Positions 44,136 to 45,172 of a stretch of 45,172 bases of DNA are shown piece after piece. Position 1 is the stretch's first letter; each line of letters begins with the position of its first letter. Below the pieces are notes generated by a model. The model saw nothing but the letters and a program-made list of their open reading frames with translations, ran no database searches and was not told the origin of the DNA. The stretch is from Myxococcales bacterium (lineage in GTDB: Bacteria > Myxococcota_A > Polyangia > Haliangiales > Haliangiaceae), in the NCBI GenBank assembly GCA_016794545.1, contig JAEUJX010000473.1, positions 1 through 45,172 on the forward strand, written 5' to 3'. The translations under genes were made by a program, and so were the position numbers.

Positions 44136-45172
44136 GTGAAAGACACGCTGTTGCGCGCGGCCGCGAAGGCCGCGCTCTCTGGTCCGCTCGTGCGGGTCCT
44201 CGGCCGCGGGGCGCACGAGGCACTCGATCCGCAGATCGCGGCGGTGCTCGCGCTGCAGAAGCTGATGCGGCTGCCCGCGCTCGAGACGATGGATCCGCCC
44301 CGCGCGCGCAGGTTCGCCGAGGCCGGGCTGACACCGCTCGACGTCCCGATCGCGCCGATGGAGCGCGTGATCGACACCTCCGTCGCACGGGCCGGCCTGG
44401 CCCCGCGCGGCACGGCCGCAGGCAGTGCGGAGCTCGATGCCGGTGCCGCGGGATCGATCCCGGTGCGGATCTACGTGCCGTTCCGCGCCGGACCGCACTG
44501 GATCGTCTACCTCCACGGCGGTGGCGGCGTGATCGGCTCGATCGGCGCGTCGGAGCGCTTCACGCGGCTGCTCGCGGCGACCACCGGCATGACCGTCGCG
44601 TCGGTCGGCTACCGGCTCGGCCCCGAGGACAAGCACCCGGCGGCGATCGAGGACGCGTGCGCGGCGTGGGACGCTCTGGTCGCGCGCGTGCCCCGCAGCG
44701 GCAAGGCCGTGGTCGCGGGTGACAGCTTCGGCGGCTTCCTCGCGGCGCACGTCGACCGGTACGCGATGATCCGCGGCACCCGGCAGCCGGATCTCCAGCT
44801 GCTGATCTATCCGATCGTGGACCTGACCCTGACCTCGCCGACGATCGAGCAGTTCGGCGACGGCTACCTGCTGACGCGCTCGATGATGCAGTGGTTCCGC
44901 AGCCAGTACCTGCGCGACACCGACGACCGCAAGGTCCCCTCGCCCGCCTACTGGGACGACCTGACCGGCGCCGCGCCCGCCGTGGTCGCGACCGCCGGAT
45001 TCGACCCGCTGGTCGCCGAGGGCGACCACCACGCGGACCGCCTCCGCCGGGCCGGCACGCTGGTCCGCCACCGGCGCTATCCCGGGTTGATCCATGGCTT
45101 TATCAGCCTCGCGGGCGGGGTCTCGGCCGCGCGCGCGGCCGTGGACGAGCTGTGCGCGGACGTCATCGAGCT
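44136..45172 (+). CDS. HSL-family alpha/beta-hydrolase (carboxylesterase/lipase), 3' end outside window
   Basis: About 345 residues are visible and the gene is probably almost complete. The hormone-sensitive-lipase pattern is clear: oxyanion hole YLHGGGGVIGS (H127-G130), nucleophile elbow GDSFGG (Ser197), acid in AGFDPLVAEG (Asp290) and base in GLIHGF (His320). The N-terminal cap region is helical (AAAKAALSGPLVRVLGRGAHEALDPQIAAVLALQ). It should hydrolyse short-to-medium acyl esters in the cytoplasm. There is no signal peptide. The start is GTG 44136, 6 bases after a -10-like box. The preceding gene ends about 80 bases upstream, and the intervening sequence shows nothing else. Confidence 0.9.
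   Translation, partial: MKDTLLRAAAKAALSGPLVRVLGRGAHEALDPQIAAVLALQKLMRLPALETMDPPRARRFAEAGLTPLDVPIAPMERVIDTSVARAGLAPRGTAAGSAELDAGAAGSIPVRIYVPFRAGPHWIVYLHGGGGVIGSIGASERFTRLLAATTGMTVASVGYRLGPEDKHPAAIEDACAAWDALVARVPRSGKAVVAGDSFGGFLAAHVDRYAMIRGTRQPDLQLLIYPIVDLTLTSPTIEQFGDGYLLTRSMMQWFRSQYLRDTDDRKVPSPAYWDDLTGAAPAVVATAGFDPLVAEGDHHADRLRRAGTLVRHRRYPGLIHGFISLAGGVSAARAAVDELCADVIE

Overview
The window is a very GC-rich, gene-dense piece of bacterial chromosome. It most likely comes from a myxobacterium (Myxococcota, perhaps the Haliangiales/Polyangiales side). The reasons are a MYXO-CTERM-type C-terminal sorting tail, a Ser/Thr kinase with the HRDVSPHN catalytic loop, DUF4388 and PilZ proteins with long disordered tails, an FHA-GAF-sigma54 activator, many lipoproteins, and strong G/C bias at third codon positions. 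About 37 genes are visible. No tRNA, rRNA, CRISPR or prophage was seen, and no gap exceeds about 240 bases. The gene at the left end (1-1150, minus) and the one at the right end (44136-45172, plus) run off the window.

Layout. 1-3225 (minus): Ser/Thr kinase, DUF1579-like secreted protein, SnoaL-like protein and AAA ATPase regulator, the last three linked by TGATG overlaps. 3269-8927 (plus): lipoprotein hydrolase, SirB1-type transglutaminase-like protein, Fe-S CCG protein, a frameshifted TPR-like membrane protein, a GST, a MOSC protein and an OmpA-like lipoprotein. 8956-11794 (minus): lipoprotein and sigma54 activator, divergent from a pseudo-receiver/DUF4388 protein (11865-14552). 14558-15747 (minus): lipoprotein and pyrE, divergent from gshA and alaS (15811-19858), then a WxxGxxW-repeat protein. 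20661-25961 (minus): a PilZ protein, an outer-membrane barrel fusion and pilT. 26064-27828 (plus): zinc-ribbon membrane protein and tandem-receiver protein. 27919-37751 (plus): lipid kinase, recC, recB, recD and a 60-residue double zinc-knuckle microprotein. 37748-38913: a REP-associated (RAYT) transposase cassette bounded by 26-bp perfect inverted repeats. 38910-42530 (minus): BAM/GIDE-like membrane protein, M1 metallopeptidase lipoprotein, Cys-type GST and plant-type FabI. 42676-45172 (plus): MYXO-CTERM metalloprotease-like protein and an HSL-type esterase.

Themes. Recombinational repair forms one translationally coupled block (recC-recB-recD plus the microprotein). Glutathione chemistry recurs (gshA and two GSTs). 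Type IV pilus and motility signalling recurs (pilT, PilZ, DUF4388 and receiver proteins), with several receiver domains that have lost the phospho-acceptor aspartate.

The most general observation is that the first gene of nearly every transcription unit has a -10-like TAnnnT box ending only 6-13 bases before the start codon and no Shine-Dalgarno site. Several of the downstream, coupled genes keep a Shine-Dalgarno. This predicts widespread leaderless or near-leaderless mRNAs, and I used it to choose many starts. The most novel single gene is the 60-residue protein at 37569-37751, built from two tandem 16-residue C-x-H-x7-C-x2-C-G units and coupled to recD.
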